This document shows, piece by piece, positions 32,986 through 41,489 of a DNA stretch of 64,000 nucleotides. The DNA is taken from contig NZ_DASUSQ010000084.1 of the NCBI RefSeq assembly GCF_036375055.1, positions 1 to 64,000 of the forward strand, given 5' to 3'. The notes under the pieces were generated by a model that searched no databases, was not told the origin of the DNA, and saw only the letters and a program-made list of their open reading frames with translations. How positions within the stretch are numbered: position 1 is the stretch's first letter; every line of letters starts with the position of its first letter. A program made the position numbers and the translations under genes. The DNA is from Umezawaea sp036375055 (GTDB lineage Bacteria > Actinomycetota > Actinomycetes > Mycobacteriales > Pseudonocardiaceae).

Positions 32986-33363
32986 ATGGACGGCCGACGA
33001 ACAGCGATAGCCGCAGCGACAGGCGCGTTACTCGGAGCCCTCTGGTGGGCAACGAGAGAACTCATCGCCTCGGGCGCCGTCTGCTCGACGGACGACTTCG
33101 ACTGCCTCGGCATGGGCGTCATAGCGATGCCGATCGCCGTCGTCCTGGGTGGTCTGGTCGCCTACCTGGTGTACCGGGCAACGCACCTCACCCGTCCGGC
33201 GCTCGCCGCGACCACCGGCACCCTCCTGACAGCCATCCTCATGCTCTTGACCATCTGGATCACCGTCCCGGCTGGCGAAATCGTGACCGGAGCCCTGGGC
33301 TTCGCGGTCGCGGCGGCAGTGACAGGGACCCGACGAGTGAGCGAGACTGCTGCCCGTGACTGA
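32986..33363 (+). CDS. Small integral membrane protein
   Basis: A 125-residue protein with about four hydrophobic segments (near residues 7-28, 43-64, 75-95 and 97-114) and a Cys pair in VCSTDDFDCLG in the first loop that faces outward if the N terminus is inside, so a disulfide is possible. No family recognised. ATG at 32986. It overlaps the next membrane-protein gene by eight bases, so the two are probably co-expressed and may work together. Confidence 0.7.
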   Translation: MDGRRTAIAAATGALLGALWWATRELIASGAVCSTDDFDCLGMGVIAMPIAVVLGGLVAYLVYRATHLTRPALAATTGTLLTAILMLLTIWITVPAGEIVTGALGFAVAAAVTGTRRVSETAARD

Positions 33364-33790
33364 CACACCCCGTCCCACCTCGAACAGGCTCGCCCTGAAG
33401 GTGTTCCTCCGGGTCGTGGTGTCGGCCGCCGTCGGGGCCGCGCTGCTGCTGGGCTGGGTGGCCGCGTTCCAGTCCGAGAAGCTCCGGTCCATCCTCGACA
33501 GCACGGACCTGGGCGAGTTCGTCCTGCTGCTCCTCATCGGGCTGCCGGTCGCGCTGCTGGTCAGCGTGCTGCTGGCCGGACCGGTGCTGTGGCTGCTCAA
33601 GATCCGCCCGGTGTGGCCCATCGTGCTGCTCGGACCGGTGGTCATGGGCCTCGTGCAGTACTTCAAGCTCCCCGACGAGCTGGCGTGGATGGGCGGCAAG
33701 TGGACCGTCCAGGCGATCCTGGCGGGCGCCAGCTACGGGCTGGCCGCGCTGCTGACCGCGCCCGCCATGCTGCGCAAGAAGAAGTCCTGA
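33356..33790 (+). CDS. Small integral membrane protein
   Basis: A 144-residue protein with four predicted transmembrane helices (about 19-40, 55-78, 84-102 and 115-135) and a basic C terminus RKKKS. No family recognised. GTG at 33356 lies within the end of the preceding gene. It is convergent with a 76-residue protein gene 13 bases away. Function unknown; may form a complex with the preceding protein. Confidence 0.7.
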   Translation: MTDTPRPTSNRLALKVFLRVVVSAAVGAALLLGWVAAFQSEKLRSILDSTDLGEFVLLLLIGLPVALLVSVLLAGPVLWLLKIRPVWPIVLLGPVVMGLVQYFKLPDELAWMGGKWTVQAILAGASYGLAALLTAPAMLRKKKS

Positions 33791-33803
33791 CCGGCACGGG
33801 ACG

Positions 33804-34034
33804 CTAGTACGGGACCGCGTCCAGCAGGTCCGGGTTCCAGCCCTCCCTCTCGCACCAGTCCTCCGCCTCCTCGCGGGTGATCGAGCGCGCGCCCGCCGCC
33901 GTGCGCGCGACCCGGTCCCACCCGTCCGGGGCCAGCACGTGCAGGGTCTCGCCGCGCAGCGCCAGCAGCCTGCCGTGCGGAAAAGCCATGCTCGGCTCAG
34001 TTCTGAGGTAGCGGACCTCGTCAACGCTCGTCAT
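33804..34034 (-). CDS. Small conserved-looking soluble protein
   Basis: A 76-residue acidic protein. FPHGRLLALRGETLHVLAPDGWDR looks like a small beta-sheet (quoted in part: GRLLALRGETLHVLAPDGW), then ITREEAEDWCEREGWNPDLL forms helices. Codon-position GC bias and the ATG at 34034 suggest a real gene. No family recognised. It is divergent from the ABC exporter pair, with 115 bases between. Confidence 0.6.
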   Translation of the reverse strand: MTSVDEVRYLRTEPSMAFPHGRLLALRGETLHVLAPDGWDRVARTAAGARSITREEAEDWCEREGWNPDLLDAVPY

Positions 34035-34149
34035 CGGCTCTTGACCTCCAGCTTGGTCGAGCTTGCAGAGTACGGCTGAGCGGAAAAGCGGATGCCGAGT
34101 GTCGGTCCTCCTTCGTACTGTCGTGGTGGATCAGAGGGGGACCAAGCTC

Positions 34150-35919
34150 GTGAAGGACCAAAGTACTTCCACGGCCGCCACCTTGCGCAGGCTGTGGCCG
34201 TACGTCAAGCCGGTGCGGAAGCCGCTGCTGCTCAGCATGTGCGCCACCCTGGTGGCGATGCTGTGCGGCCTCGGCATTCCGCTGATCACCCAACGGATCG
34301 TGGACGGGCCGATCGCCCAGCGCGACCTGTCGTCGCTGCCCTGGCTCGTGCTGCTCGTCCTCGTGCTGGGCTGCGCGGAGGCGGCGCTGTTCTACGCGCG
34401 GCGCAGGCTGATCGCGCGCCCGGCCGCCGAGGTCGAGGCGCACCTGCGCGCGGACATCTACCGGAAGCTCCAGCGGCTCCCGGTGTCGTTCCACGACCGC
34501 TACCAGTCGGGTCAGCTGCTGTCGCGGGCCTCCACCGACGTCGCCACGGTGCGGCGCTGGGTGGCGTTCGCGGTGATCTTCCTGGTGGTGAACACGACGA
34601 TCGTCGTGATCGGCCTCGGCGTGCTGTTCTGGCTGTCACCGCTGCTGGGGGCGGTCGCGCTGTGCTGCACGCTGCCGCTGGTGCTCATGTCGTACCTGTT
34701 CGAGTCCCGGTTCAAGGTCGTGGCCCGGCGCGCGCAGGACCAGGCGGGCGACCTGACCACGACCGTCGAGGAGTCCGTGCTCGGGATCCGCGTGCTCAAG
34801 GCGTTCGGGCGCGGACCGGCCCTGAGCGAGCGGTTCTCCGCGCGGGCGCGGGAGCTGCGGGACACCGAGCTGGCGAAGGTGAAGATCTTCGCGCTGCTGT
34901 GGGCCGTGCTGATCGTGATGCCCGAGCTGGGCATCGCCGCGCAGCTCGCCGTGGGCACGATCGGGATCACCAACGGCACGACGACGATCGGCACGCTGGT
35001 CGCGGCGGTCGCGGTGAGCGCGTACCTGCGGTGGCCGGTCGACTCGATCGGCTGGCTGCTGGCCGAGACGAACCAGACGTCGTCGGCGACGGAGCGGATC
35101 CACGAGGTGCTGGACGCGCCGATCACCATCACCAGCCCGGCGGAGCCGAGGGCGCTGGCCGAGCCGGTGCGCGGCCACGTGCGGTTCGAGGACGTGCGCT
35201 TCGCCTATCCGGGTGCCGACGAGGAGGTGCTGCGCGGCATCGACCTCGACCTCGTGCCCGGCGAGACCGTGGCGCTGGTCGGGGCGACGGGCTCGGGCAA
35301 GACGACGCTGACGGCGCTCGTGCCGAGGCTGTACGACGTGACGTCGGGTCGCGTGACGATCGACGGGGTCGACGTGCGCGACCTGAGCCTGGAGGACCTG
35401 CGCGGCACGATCGGCGCGGCGTTCGAGGAGCCGGTGCTGTTCTCCGCGAGCGTGCGGGAGAACGTGGCTCTGGGCAGCGACGAGCTGGACGACGCCAAGG
35501 TGCGCGAGGCGCTGCGGGTGGCGAAGGCGGAGGAGTTCGTCGAGGCGCTGCCGTGGGGCCTGGAGACGCGGATCGGCGAGCAGGGCATGTCCCTGTCCGG
35601 CGGTCAGCGGCAGCGGCTGGCGCTGGCGCGCGCGGTCGTCGGGCACCCGGCGGTGCTGGTGCTGGACGACCCGCTGTCCGCGCTCGACGTGCACACCGAG
35701 GCCGAGGTGGAGGGTGCGCTGCGGCGCGTGCTGCACGGCGTGACGGCGCTGGTCGTGGCGCACCGGCCGAGCACGGTGCAGCTGGCGGACCGGGTGGCGA
35801 TGCTGGTCGACGGCCGGATCGCGGCGGTCGGCAGGCACCACGACCTGCTGGCGGACAACGCGGAGTACCGCAGGCTGCTGTCCACGATGGACGAAGAGGA
35901 GGAGGTGGCGGCGCTGTGA
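34150..35919 (+). CDS. ABC exporter half-transporter, degenerate NBD partner
   Basis: A 589-residue type I ABC exporter subunit: six transmembrane helices (residues about 25-310) and a C-terminal nucleotide-binding domain with Walker A LVGATGSGKTTLTALVPRLY, signature MSLSGGQRQRLALARAVVG and H-loop ALVVAHRPST. After Walker B the catalytic Glu is replaced: VLVLDDPLSALD has Asp-Asp instead of Asp-Glu, so this NBD is a degenerate site. Start taken as GTG at 34150 (GAGGGGG upstream); GTG at 34126 or further upstream are alternatives. The stop overlaps the second subunit gene by three bases, indicating a heterodimer. Confidence 0.93.
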   Translation: MKDQSTSTAATLRRLWPYVKPVRKPLLLSMCATLVAMLCGLGIPLITQRIVDGPIAQRDLSSLPWLVLLVLVLGCAEAALFYARRRLIARPAAEVEAHLRADIYRKLQRLPVSFHDRYQSGQLLSRASTDVATVRRWVAFAVIFLVVNTTIVVIGLGVLFWLSPLLGAVALCCTLPLVLMSYLFESRFKVVARRAQDQAGDLTTTVEESVLGIRVLKAFGRGPALSERFSARARELRDTELAKVKIFALLWAVLIVMPELGIAAQLAVGTIGITNGTTTIGTLVAAVAVSAYLRWPVDSIGWLLAETNQTSSATERIHEVLDAPITITSPAEPRALAEPVRGHVRFEDVRFAYPGADEEVLRGIDLDLVPGETVALVGATGSGKTTLTALVPRLYDVTSGRVTIDGVDVRDLSLEDLRGTIGAAFEEPVLFSASVRENVALGSDELDDAKVREALRVAKAEEFVEALPWGLETRIGEQGMSLSGGQRQRLALARAVVGHPAVLVLDDPLSALDVHTEAEVEGALRRVLHGVTALVVAHRPSTVQLADRVAMLVDGRIAAVGRHHDLLADNAEYRRLLSTMDEEEEVAAL

Positions 35920-37760
35920 GCACCGAGACGACGGCTGTTCCGGCCGACGAGGAGTCGTGGCGCGGCGTCGCGGCCGAGGAGATCGACGAGCTGGACTACC
36001 GCACCGGCCTGAAGCTCCAGGCGCGGTCGCGCAGGCTGCTCGGGTCGCTGCTGCGCCCGCACGCCGGGCTCGCGGTGCTGGCGCTGGTGGTCGTGGTGCT
36101 GGAGAACGTGGCGAACCTGGCCGGGCCGCTGATCATCGCCGCCGCCATCGACCGCGGTGTGCCCGCGGCCGTCGGCGGCGACCCGACGGTGCTGGCCTGG
36201 TGCGTCGGCGCGTACGCGGCGACCGGGCTGCTGGCGACGGTGCTGCGGTACTCGTTCGTCCGGCTCACCGGCCGGGTCGGCCAGGACCTGCTGCTCGACC
36301 TGCGCGGCCGGGTGTTCCGGCACGTGCAGACCCTGTCGATCGGGTTCCACGAGAAGTACACCTCCGGCAAGGTCATCTCGCGGATGACCAGCGACGTGGA
36401 CACGTTGCAGGACCTGCTCGAAGAGGGCCTGGACGGGCTGCTGACGTCACTGCTGTCGGTGGTCGGCATCTCCGTGGTGCTGCTGTACCTCGACGTGCCG
36501 ATGGCACTGGTCGTGCTGTTCGGGTTCGTGCCGCTGCTGCTGCTCGTGCGGTGGTTCCGGGCCCGCTCGACGACCGCGTACCGGGGCACGCGGGGCGCCA
36601 TCGCGAAGATCATCGTGCAGTTCGTCGAGACGATGAACGGCATCCGCGCGGTCCAGGCGTTCCGCCGCGAGGACCGCAACGAGAAGATCATCGGTGAGCT
36701 GAACGGGACGTTCCGCGACGCGAACGCCGACGCGTTCCGCGTCATGGCGACGTTCACGGCGCTGGTGCGGCTGATCGGCAACGTGTCGCTGGCGGTCATC
36801 CTCGCGTTCGGCGCGTGGCGGGTCGCGGAGGGTCAGCTGGAGATCGGCGCGCTGGCGGCGTTCACCCTGTACCTGCGGCGGTTCTACGACCCGTTCGACG
36901 ACATCGCGATGTTCACCAACGCGTACTCGGCGGCGCAGGCCGCGCTGGAGAAGATCTCCGGCGTCCTGGAGGAGGTGCCGTCGGTGCCCGAGCCCGAGCA
37001 CCCGAAGCCGCTGGGGCGCGCGACCGGCGACGTCCGGTTCGCCGACGTGGAGTTCCGCTACTCCGCGGGCACGGCGCTCGTGCTGCCGGAGTTCGACCTG
37101 CACGTGCCGGCGGGGCAGACGGTGGCGCTCGTCGGCGCGACCGGTGCGGGCAAGACGACGTTGGCGAAGCTCGTGGCCCGCTTCTACGACCCGACCGGCG
37201 GGGCGGTGACGCTGGACGGCGAGGACCTGCGGGACCTGGCCGACGCCGACCTGCGCCGCGCGGTGGTCATGGTGACGCAGGAGAACTTCCTGTTCGCGGG
37301 CTCGGTCGCGGACAACATCGCCCTGGCCAAGCCCGACGCCACGCGCGCCGAGGTGGAGGCCGCGGCGGCCGGGGTCGGTGCGCACGAGTTCATCGCCGCG
37401 CTCCCGGACGGCTACGACACGGACGTCCGCAAGCGGGGCGGCAGGCTGTCGGCGGGCCAGCGCCAGATGATCGCCTTCGCCAGGGCCTTCCTCGCCGACC
37501 CGGCGGTGCTGGTCCTGGACGAGGCCACGTCGAGCCTCGACGTGCCCACCGAACGGGCCGTGCAGGCGGCCCTGGAGACGGTGCTGGCGGACCGGACGGC
37601 GTTCATCATTGCCCACCGCCTGTCCACCGTGATGATCGCCGACCGCGTCCTGGTCGTCGACGCGGGCCGGATCGTCGAGGACGGCTCACCGGCCGCCCTG
37701 ATCGGCGAGGACGGCCGCTTCGCGGCGCTGCACAACGCCTGGACCGACTCGCTGGCGTGA
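35916..37760 (+). CDS. ABC exporter half-transporter, catalytic NBD partner
   Basis: A 614-residue type I ABC exporter subunit with a 45-residue hydrophilic N-terminal extension, six transmembrane helices (about 55-330) and an NBD with Walker A LVGATGAGKTTLAKLVARFY, Walker B VLVLDEATSSLDVPTERAV including the catalytic Glu, signature LSAGQRQMIAFARAFL and H-loop IIAHRLSTV. The signature reads LSAGQ rather than LSGGQ; in a heterodimer this faces the partner's degenerate Walker B, so one composite site is weakened on both faces and the other is canonical. Drug or lipid export is likely. GTG start at 35916; strong terminator after the stop. Confidence 0.94.
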   Translation: MSTETTAVPADEESWRGVAAEEIDELDYRTGLKLQARSRRLLGSLLRPHAGLAVLALVVVVLENVANLAGPLIIAAAIDRGVPAAVGGDPTVLAWCVGAYAATGLLATVLRYSFVRLTGRVGQDLLLDLRGRVFRHVQTLSIGFHEKYTSGKVISRMTSDVDTLQDLLEEGLDGLLTSLLSVVGISVVLLYLDVPMALVVLFGFVPLLLLVRWFRARSTTAYRGTRGAIAKIIVQFVETMNGIRAVQAFRREDRNEKIIGELNGTFRDANADAFRVMATFTALVRLIGNVSLAVILAFGAWRVAEGQLEIGALAAFTLYLRRFYDPFDDIAMFTNAYSAAQAALEKISGVLEEVPSVPEPEHPKPLGRATGDVRFADVEFRYSAGTALVLPEFDLHVPAGQTVALVGATGAGKTTLAKLVARFYDPTGGAVTLDGEDLRDLADADLRRAVVMVTQENFLFAGSVADNIALAKPDATRAEVEAAAAGVGAHEFIAALPDGYDTDVRKRGGRLSAGQRQMIAFARAFLADPAVLVLDEATSSLDVPTERAVQAALETVLADRTAFIIAHRLSTVMIADRVLVVDAGRIVEDGSPAALIGEDGRFAALHNAWTDSLA

Positions 37761-37770
37761 GCGGGTCGTG

Positions 37771-37800
37771 GTGGAGGCCCCGGCACACCGGGGCCTCCAC
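37771..37800 (+). terminator. Terminator of the ABC exporter pair
   Basis: GTGGAGGCCCCGG (37771-37783) and CCGGGGCCTCCAC (37788-37800) form a perfect 13-bp stem with a CACA loop, ten bases past the stop; it may also serve the convergent gene at 37820. Confidence 0.9.
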
Positions 37801-37819
37801 CCCCGCGCGTCCGGCCGGC

Positions 37820-38230
37820 TCACCGCTCGTCTTCCCGCACGACCCCGTCCCGGTACTCCTGGAAGCCCCACCAACCGTCGGCGGCGCTGTCCGACTCCAG
37901 CAGTTCGCCCGTCGACATGTCCAGCGGACGGCACCCCAGCTCCCCCGCCACCTGGAACACCACGGGCAGCGCGTCGTCACCGCCGCCCCTGATGTGCAGC
38001 ATGATCGTGTCGACCGGGTCGGCCCTGCCGATGTTCACCTCGACCGACCAGCCGGGGCCGTCGATGACGCCCCAGTTCACGTCGGCCAGGTCGATCGCGG
38101 GCACGGCTCTGCGGAGCGCGTCCTCGACGGCGCCGTGGGGACCGATCGGCGGGGGTCGGAAGTCCCTCGGGAGGTCCTCCATCGACTCGAAGCCTTCGGG
38201 CACCACGCTCAGCAGCACGTTCCAGCTCAT
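37820..38230 (-). CDS. Uncharacterised small protein
   Basis: A 136-residue soluble protein. MSWNVLLSVVPEGFESMEDLP at the start, NWGVIDGPGWSVEVNIG and TIMLHIRGGGDDALPVVFQV form a likely alpha/beta fold, and the end is GWWGFQEYRDGVVREDER. I do not recognise a family with confidence; the pattern resembles small actinobacterial immunity-like or hypothetical proteins. ATG at 38230. It is convergent with the ABC exporter genes. Confidence 0.7.
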   Translation of the reverse strand: MSWNVLLSVVPEGFESMEDLPRDFRPPPIGPHGAVEDALRRAVPAIDLADVNWGVIDGPGWSVEVNIGRADPVDTIMLHIRGGGDDALPVVFQVAGELGCRPLDMSTGELLESDSAADGWWGFQEYRDGVVREDER

Positions 38231-38417
38231 CGCTCGCCACCCCTCTCCGCTGGTCGGTGGGCACCGTGCGCCCTAGCGCAAGGTGGACCGACCATTATCG
38301 CCCCTTTTGGGAACCAGCGGGGCTCGCAAGGTGACCGAACCGGGGCCGCGAGCCGTCACCGGCCGGTGACCAGGCCGGATGCTCCTCAAGAAGCCGTGCG
38401 GCTGAGGAGACGGGCGG

Positions 38418-38781
38418 TCACGTCCTGGGCGGTGCGGACGGGTCGTGGCGGGGCCAGCCGACCACGAGGGCGGTCGTGGGCAGGTCGGTGACCGGAACCG
38501 CGACGACCGCGTGACCGAGGCGGGCGGCGGCGCTGTGACCTGCGACGACGACCAGTCTCCCCAGCGCGACCAGGCCCACCAGCTCGTCGAACGGGATCGG
38601 CGGGCACTCGCGGTGCACGCGTCCTCGCGGCGGAGGTCCGCGCTGGTGGTGGGGGCAGGAGGGCGACCGGCTCCTCCCGCACGAGTTCGACGCTCTCGAC
38701 ACCGCGCAGGTCCTCGCTGCCGCGCACGAGGGCCAGGCTGGCGGTGCCGTCCGGATCGCCGAGGGCGGCACGGTCGTGCTG
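38418..38781 (-). pseudogene. Decayed LysR-family effector-domain remnant
   Basis: On the minus strand three frames together give the C-terminal half of a LysR-type regulator. One frame gives DGTASLALVRGSEDLRGVES and VELVREEPVALLP; another gives SADLRREDACTAS; the third gives PIPFDELVGLVALGRLVVV, then VPVTDLPTTALVVGWPRHDPS before a stop at 38418. That order and spacing match the effector-binding domain, with frameshifts near 38640 and 38590. The N-terminal helix-turn-helix is missing. The 187 bases on the left (38231-38417) show nothing. I infer a truncated, frameshifted pseudogene; sequencing error is an alternative for the frameshifts but not for the missing N terminus. Confidence 0.5.
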
Positions 38782-39093
38782 TCAGTCGACCAGCTCGCCG
38801 ACGCGGGTGCGGAAGTGGAACGACGACGTCCGCCCCTCGACGATCACGAGGTAGGAGTCGTCGCCGACCCGCAGGACCTTCCGCGACTTCGGGGACCACG
38901 GGTAGGTGGGCGTGAACTCGCGCGCCAGGCGCAGCGCCTCCGCCCGTGCCGCCTCCTCGTCACCGACGGGGGCGACGTGCGAGACCTTCCACTCCCGCCC
39001 GTCGCCCATGCCGCGGACCTCCTCGACCAGCACCCACCACCGCGCTTCACCCATGCCGATCAGACGTTCCACCTGCGGTTTCGGTTCCTCCAC
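38782..39093 (-). CDS. Uncharacterised small protein
   Basis: About 103 residues, with ARWWVLVEEVRGMGDGREWK near the N terminus, VSHVAPVGDEEAARAEALRL, then EFTPTYPWSPKSRKVLRVG and a C-terminal SYLVIVEGRTSSFHFRTRVG. The composition fits a real small alpha/beta protein; no family named. The start is unclear: GTG at 39093 is used here, TTG at 39099 is possible, and ATG at 39054 (giving 90 residues) would leave a more normal 75-base spacer to the divergent gene. Its 3' end abuts the LysR remnant. Confidence 0.65.
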   Translation of the reverse strand: MEEPKPQVERLIGMGEARWWVLVEEVRGMGDGREWKVSHVAPVGDEEAARAEALRLAREFTPTYPWSPKSRKVLRVGDDSYLVIVEGRTSSFHFRTRVGELVD

Positions 39094-39129
39094 CCACAAT
39101 TGTCAGACCCTGCCGGCACCCTGCTGAGC

Positions 39130-39420
39130 ATGGTGGTGCACGTGGTGGGCAAGAGGCGCGGAGCGGCTTGGGCGGCGAAGAACCATCCGGGCGCCGCGGT
39201 GGTCGACGTGACGTCGAAGGGGCCCGCGCCGTGGCTGCGGCTGAGCCCGTTCCACCCGCACGGCGGCATCCCGGTGCCCTTCTCGCCCTCGGCGACCGGC
39301 GAGTCGGTGGAGGGGATCCGGCAGGCGCTGGAGGTGTTCGACGGCGCGGACGTCACCGACCTGTCCAGCCCGCTGACCCACGCCGCGCTGGTGGCGCGGT
39401 GCGTGCGGGGTGAGTGGTGA
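39130..39420 (+). CDS. Uncharacterised protein with VDVTSKGP/PHGGIPVPFSP signature
   Basis: A 96-residue protein containing HPGAAVVDVTSKGPAPWLRL and SPFHPHGGIPVPFSPSATGE. I recall a widespread bacterial family with this signature annotated only as a domain of unknown function. The protein ends with DVTDLSSPLTHAALVARCVR. ATG at 39130. Its stop overlaps the start of the next gene (TGATG), so the two are translationally coupled and may act together, for example as paired accessory or immunity-type proteins, though nothing proves that. Confidence 0.7.
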   Translation: MVVHVVGKRRGAAWAAKNHPGAAVVDVTSKGPAPWLRLSPFHPHGGIPVPFSPSATGESVEGIRQALEVFDGADVTDLSSPLTHAALVARCVRGEW

Positions 39421-40481
39421 TGGCGGTGCTGGGGTTCTACCAGGACGACGAGCACTGGCCGGAGTTCGGGACGTTGACGATCCACGACACGGACAACGGC
39501 GACGAGGACGCCGGACCGTTCGAGCAGTGGGGGTTGGGCGGTCAGCCGTGCGGCACGGTGGCCCGCGCGGGTTACGGCTGGCTGGAGGGTTCGGCGGGCG
39601 ACGGGCCGCTCGTCGTGCGGCTGGAGGTGCACGACTCCGCGCCGCCCGCCGAGTCGGACGACTGGTCCGAGGTCGTGGAGACGCCGTACCGGAGCCGGAG
39701 CGGCGCGGTGTACCTGACGTACGTCACGGGCAGTCCTCCCGAGGACCACCTGCGCCTCGGCGGTGTCGGCGACTACCGGGTCCGGGTGGCGACCAAGGCG
39801 CTCCCCGCGTCGGCCGAGGGGCCGGAAGCCCTGTGGGTGCTGCGGTTCTGGCCGGACGCCACCCCCACCCCGCCCCGGTGGCTGCGCCGTTCCGAGCCCG
39901 CGGTCCGTTCCGGCGGTGCCGGGTGGGAGGTGCTGAGGAACTCCCCCGCCGCCGAGCTGCTCGCCGTGGTGTCGATGGCGCGGGACGAGACCGGCCGGAC
40001 ATCGCTCGACGCGCTGGCGCGCTGGGGAGAGCCGCGCTTCGGCGGTCCCGGTTGGCTCGCGGAACCGCTGCCGCACAAGCCGGACAGCGACCTCGACCCG
40101 GCCGCGCTGGCCCGTCGACTGGGCCTGCCTGAGCCGCGGTCGGCGCACGAGGTGCTGGACGTGTTCGTCGCCGCGGGCGTGCTCGACGAGGACGACGGCG
40201 GCTACCGCACCCACCTGCCCGCGCCGCGGGCGGAGGACGTGCTGGACCTGCCCGCCGCCCGCCGGGCCGCGCTGCGGCAGCAGGACGAGCACAACCGCTT
40301 CGCCTCGTTCGCGTCCGACCTGATCACGGTCGCGCTGTGGGGAGGGGGTGAGCAGACCGCGGCCGCGTTGGCGGAGCGCACGCTGGTGTCGGAGGGGGAG
40401 GTTCGGGAGGCGCTGGATTGGGCGTGTCGGGCCGGGTTGCTAGTGGTGGAGGGGGAGTTCCGGATGGCGTTGCCGGGGTAG
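39420..40481 (+). CDS. Uncharacterised protein coupled to the preceding gene
   Basis: A 353-residue soluble protein of unknown function. The N-terminal half is acidic and beta-rich (WPEFGTLTIHDTDNGDEDAG, YVTGSPPEDHLRLGGVGDYR, ALWVLRFWPDATPTPPRWLR). The C-terminal third has two segments that look like winged-helix repeats: LARRLGLPEPRSAHEVLDVF followed by VAAGVLDEDDGGYRTHLPAP, and TAAALAERTLVSEGEVREAL followed by DWACRAGLLVVEGEFRMALPG. ATG at 40420 is not meant; the start used is ATG at 39420, sharing one base with the previous stop, with GTG at 39414 and 39417 as alternatives. The gene ends just before a tandem-repeat array. Confidence 0.7.
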   Translation: MAVLGFYQDDEHWPEFGTLTIHDTDNGDEDAGPFEQWGLGGQPCGTVARAGYGWLEGSAGDGPLVVRLEVHDSAPPAESDDWSEVVETPYRSRSGAVYLTYVTGSPPEDHLRLGGVGDYRVRVATKALPASAEGPEALWVLRFWPDATPTPPRWLRRSEPAVRSGGAGWEVLRNSPAAELLAVVSMARDETGRTSLDALARWGEPRFGGPGWLAEPLPHKPDSDLDPAALARRLGLPEPRSAHEVLDVFVAAGVLDEDDGGYRTHLPAPRAEDVLDLPAARRAALRQQDEHNRFASFASDLITVALWGGGEQTAAALAERTLVSEGEVREALDWACRAGLLVVEGEFRMALPG

Positions 40482-40527
40482 GTGGTTCTTTGGGGCCGGG
40501 TTGGGTGGGGTGGGGTGGGGTGCGATC

Positions 40528-40807
40528 AAAGAGGCCCGGTTGCGCACGCGGGCGGGTTGCGTTGAGCCAGGTTGCGCTGGGAAGGAGCACGGGCAAGACC
40601 AAAGGCCGGCTGAGCACGGGGCGGGTTGCGCTGGGCCAGGTTGCGCTCGGAGGGGCGCGAGTAAGACCAAAAGGCCCGGTTGCGCACAGGAGCAGGTTGG
40701 GTCGGGCCAGGTTGCGCTCCGAGAGGGCGCGGGCGAGAGAAAGAGGCCCGGTTGCGCACGGGGGCGGATTGCGTCGAGCCAGGCTGCGTTCGGGAGGGGT
40801 GCGGGTT
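40528..40807. repeat. Four tandem copies of a 68-73 bp unit
   Basis: Units start at 40528, 40601, 40669 and 40740, each beginning AAAGAGGCCCGGTTGCGCAC or a close variant and containing GGGTTGCGT-(TG)AGCCAGGTTGCGCT in the middle. They fill most of the 381-base gap between convergent genes at 40481 and 40863. Copies differ at scattered sites. All three forward frames stay partly open but no consistent protein is suggested. Preceded by a short GGGGT simple repeat at 40505-40522. Confidence 0.8.
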
Positions 40808-40862
40808 TATAGGTGAGAACGGCTTGCGCTGGCCCTCACCCAGCCGTCACAACCCCCGGCTT

Positions 40863-41489
40863 TCAGGGTTCCAAGAGGGTCAGGATGAGGGCGATCCAGG
40901 CCAGGACCACGCCGGTTGTGACGCCGTAGGCGACCCAGCGCCAGATGATCACCTTGCGGGCCAGCCAGACCGAGGGGGCGATGCCGCCCACCACCAGGAC
41001 GTTGGCGACCAGGGCCAGCCAGCGGTTGGTCTCACCCAGGCCGAGGGAGAGGGTGACGACCAGGAAGGCGGCTACCGCGCCGCTGAACACGCTGACCGTC
41101 AGGCCTGTTCCCCACGGGGTGGGTTCGAGGTCTTCGGTTTCCGGTTCGGGCACGACCACCTCGGGGCGGCGGGGAGACGGGCGGACGCCGGACTGCGAGG
41201 CGTCGACCAGGTGGCGTTCGCCGGTGACCGGGTCGGCGAAGGCGACCGGGGTGCCCATGTCGGCGGCCAGGCGGCCTGCCAGCTGACGGCCGCGCCTGGT
41301 GACGAGCGCGCCCGCGGCACCGTCGGCGGGGGCGTTGGTGCGCTGCACGGCTTCGGCGACCTTGGCCCACTCGTGCAGCGCTTCAGCCAGACCCGCGCCC
41401 AGGGGGAGGGTGTGCGGATCCACTTCGAGTTCCCCGGACTCGCTCTCGCCCGCGAGCACGGCGCGGCCCGCCTGCACACGCAACTCCAC
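40863..41489 (-). CDS. DUF2537 membrane protein
   Basis: A 208-residue protein. The N-terminal cytoplasmic domain (MELRVQAGRAVLAGESESGE, LPLGAGLAEALHEWAKVAEAV, LVTRRGRQLAGRLAADMGTP) matches what I know of actinobacterial DUF2537 proteins, and four C-terminal hydrophobic helices follow (about 128-205). Function unknown. In mycobacteria the homologue neighbours the SpoU methylase and SepH genes as here. GTG start at 41489. Confidence 0.85.
   Translation of the reverse strand: MELRVQAGRAVLAGESESGELEVDPHTLPLGAGLAEALHEWAKVAEAVQRTNAPADGAAGALVTRRGRQLAGRLAADMGTPVAFADPVTGERHLVDASQSGVRPSPRRPEVVVPEPETEDLEPTPWGTGLTVSVFSGAVAAFLVVTLSLGLGETNRWLALVANVLVVGGIAPSVWLARKVIIWRWVAYGVTTGVVLAWIALILTLLEP

Noticed and set aside
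34092..37760. A 1222-codon open frame on the plus strand
   Set aside because: The upstream 600 codons are an out-of-frame reading of the first ABC subunit; only 35916-37760 carries ABC exporter motifs.
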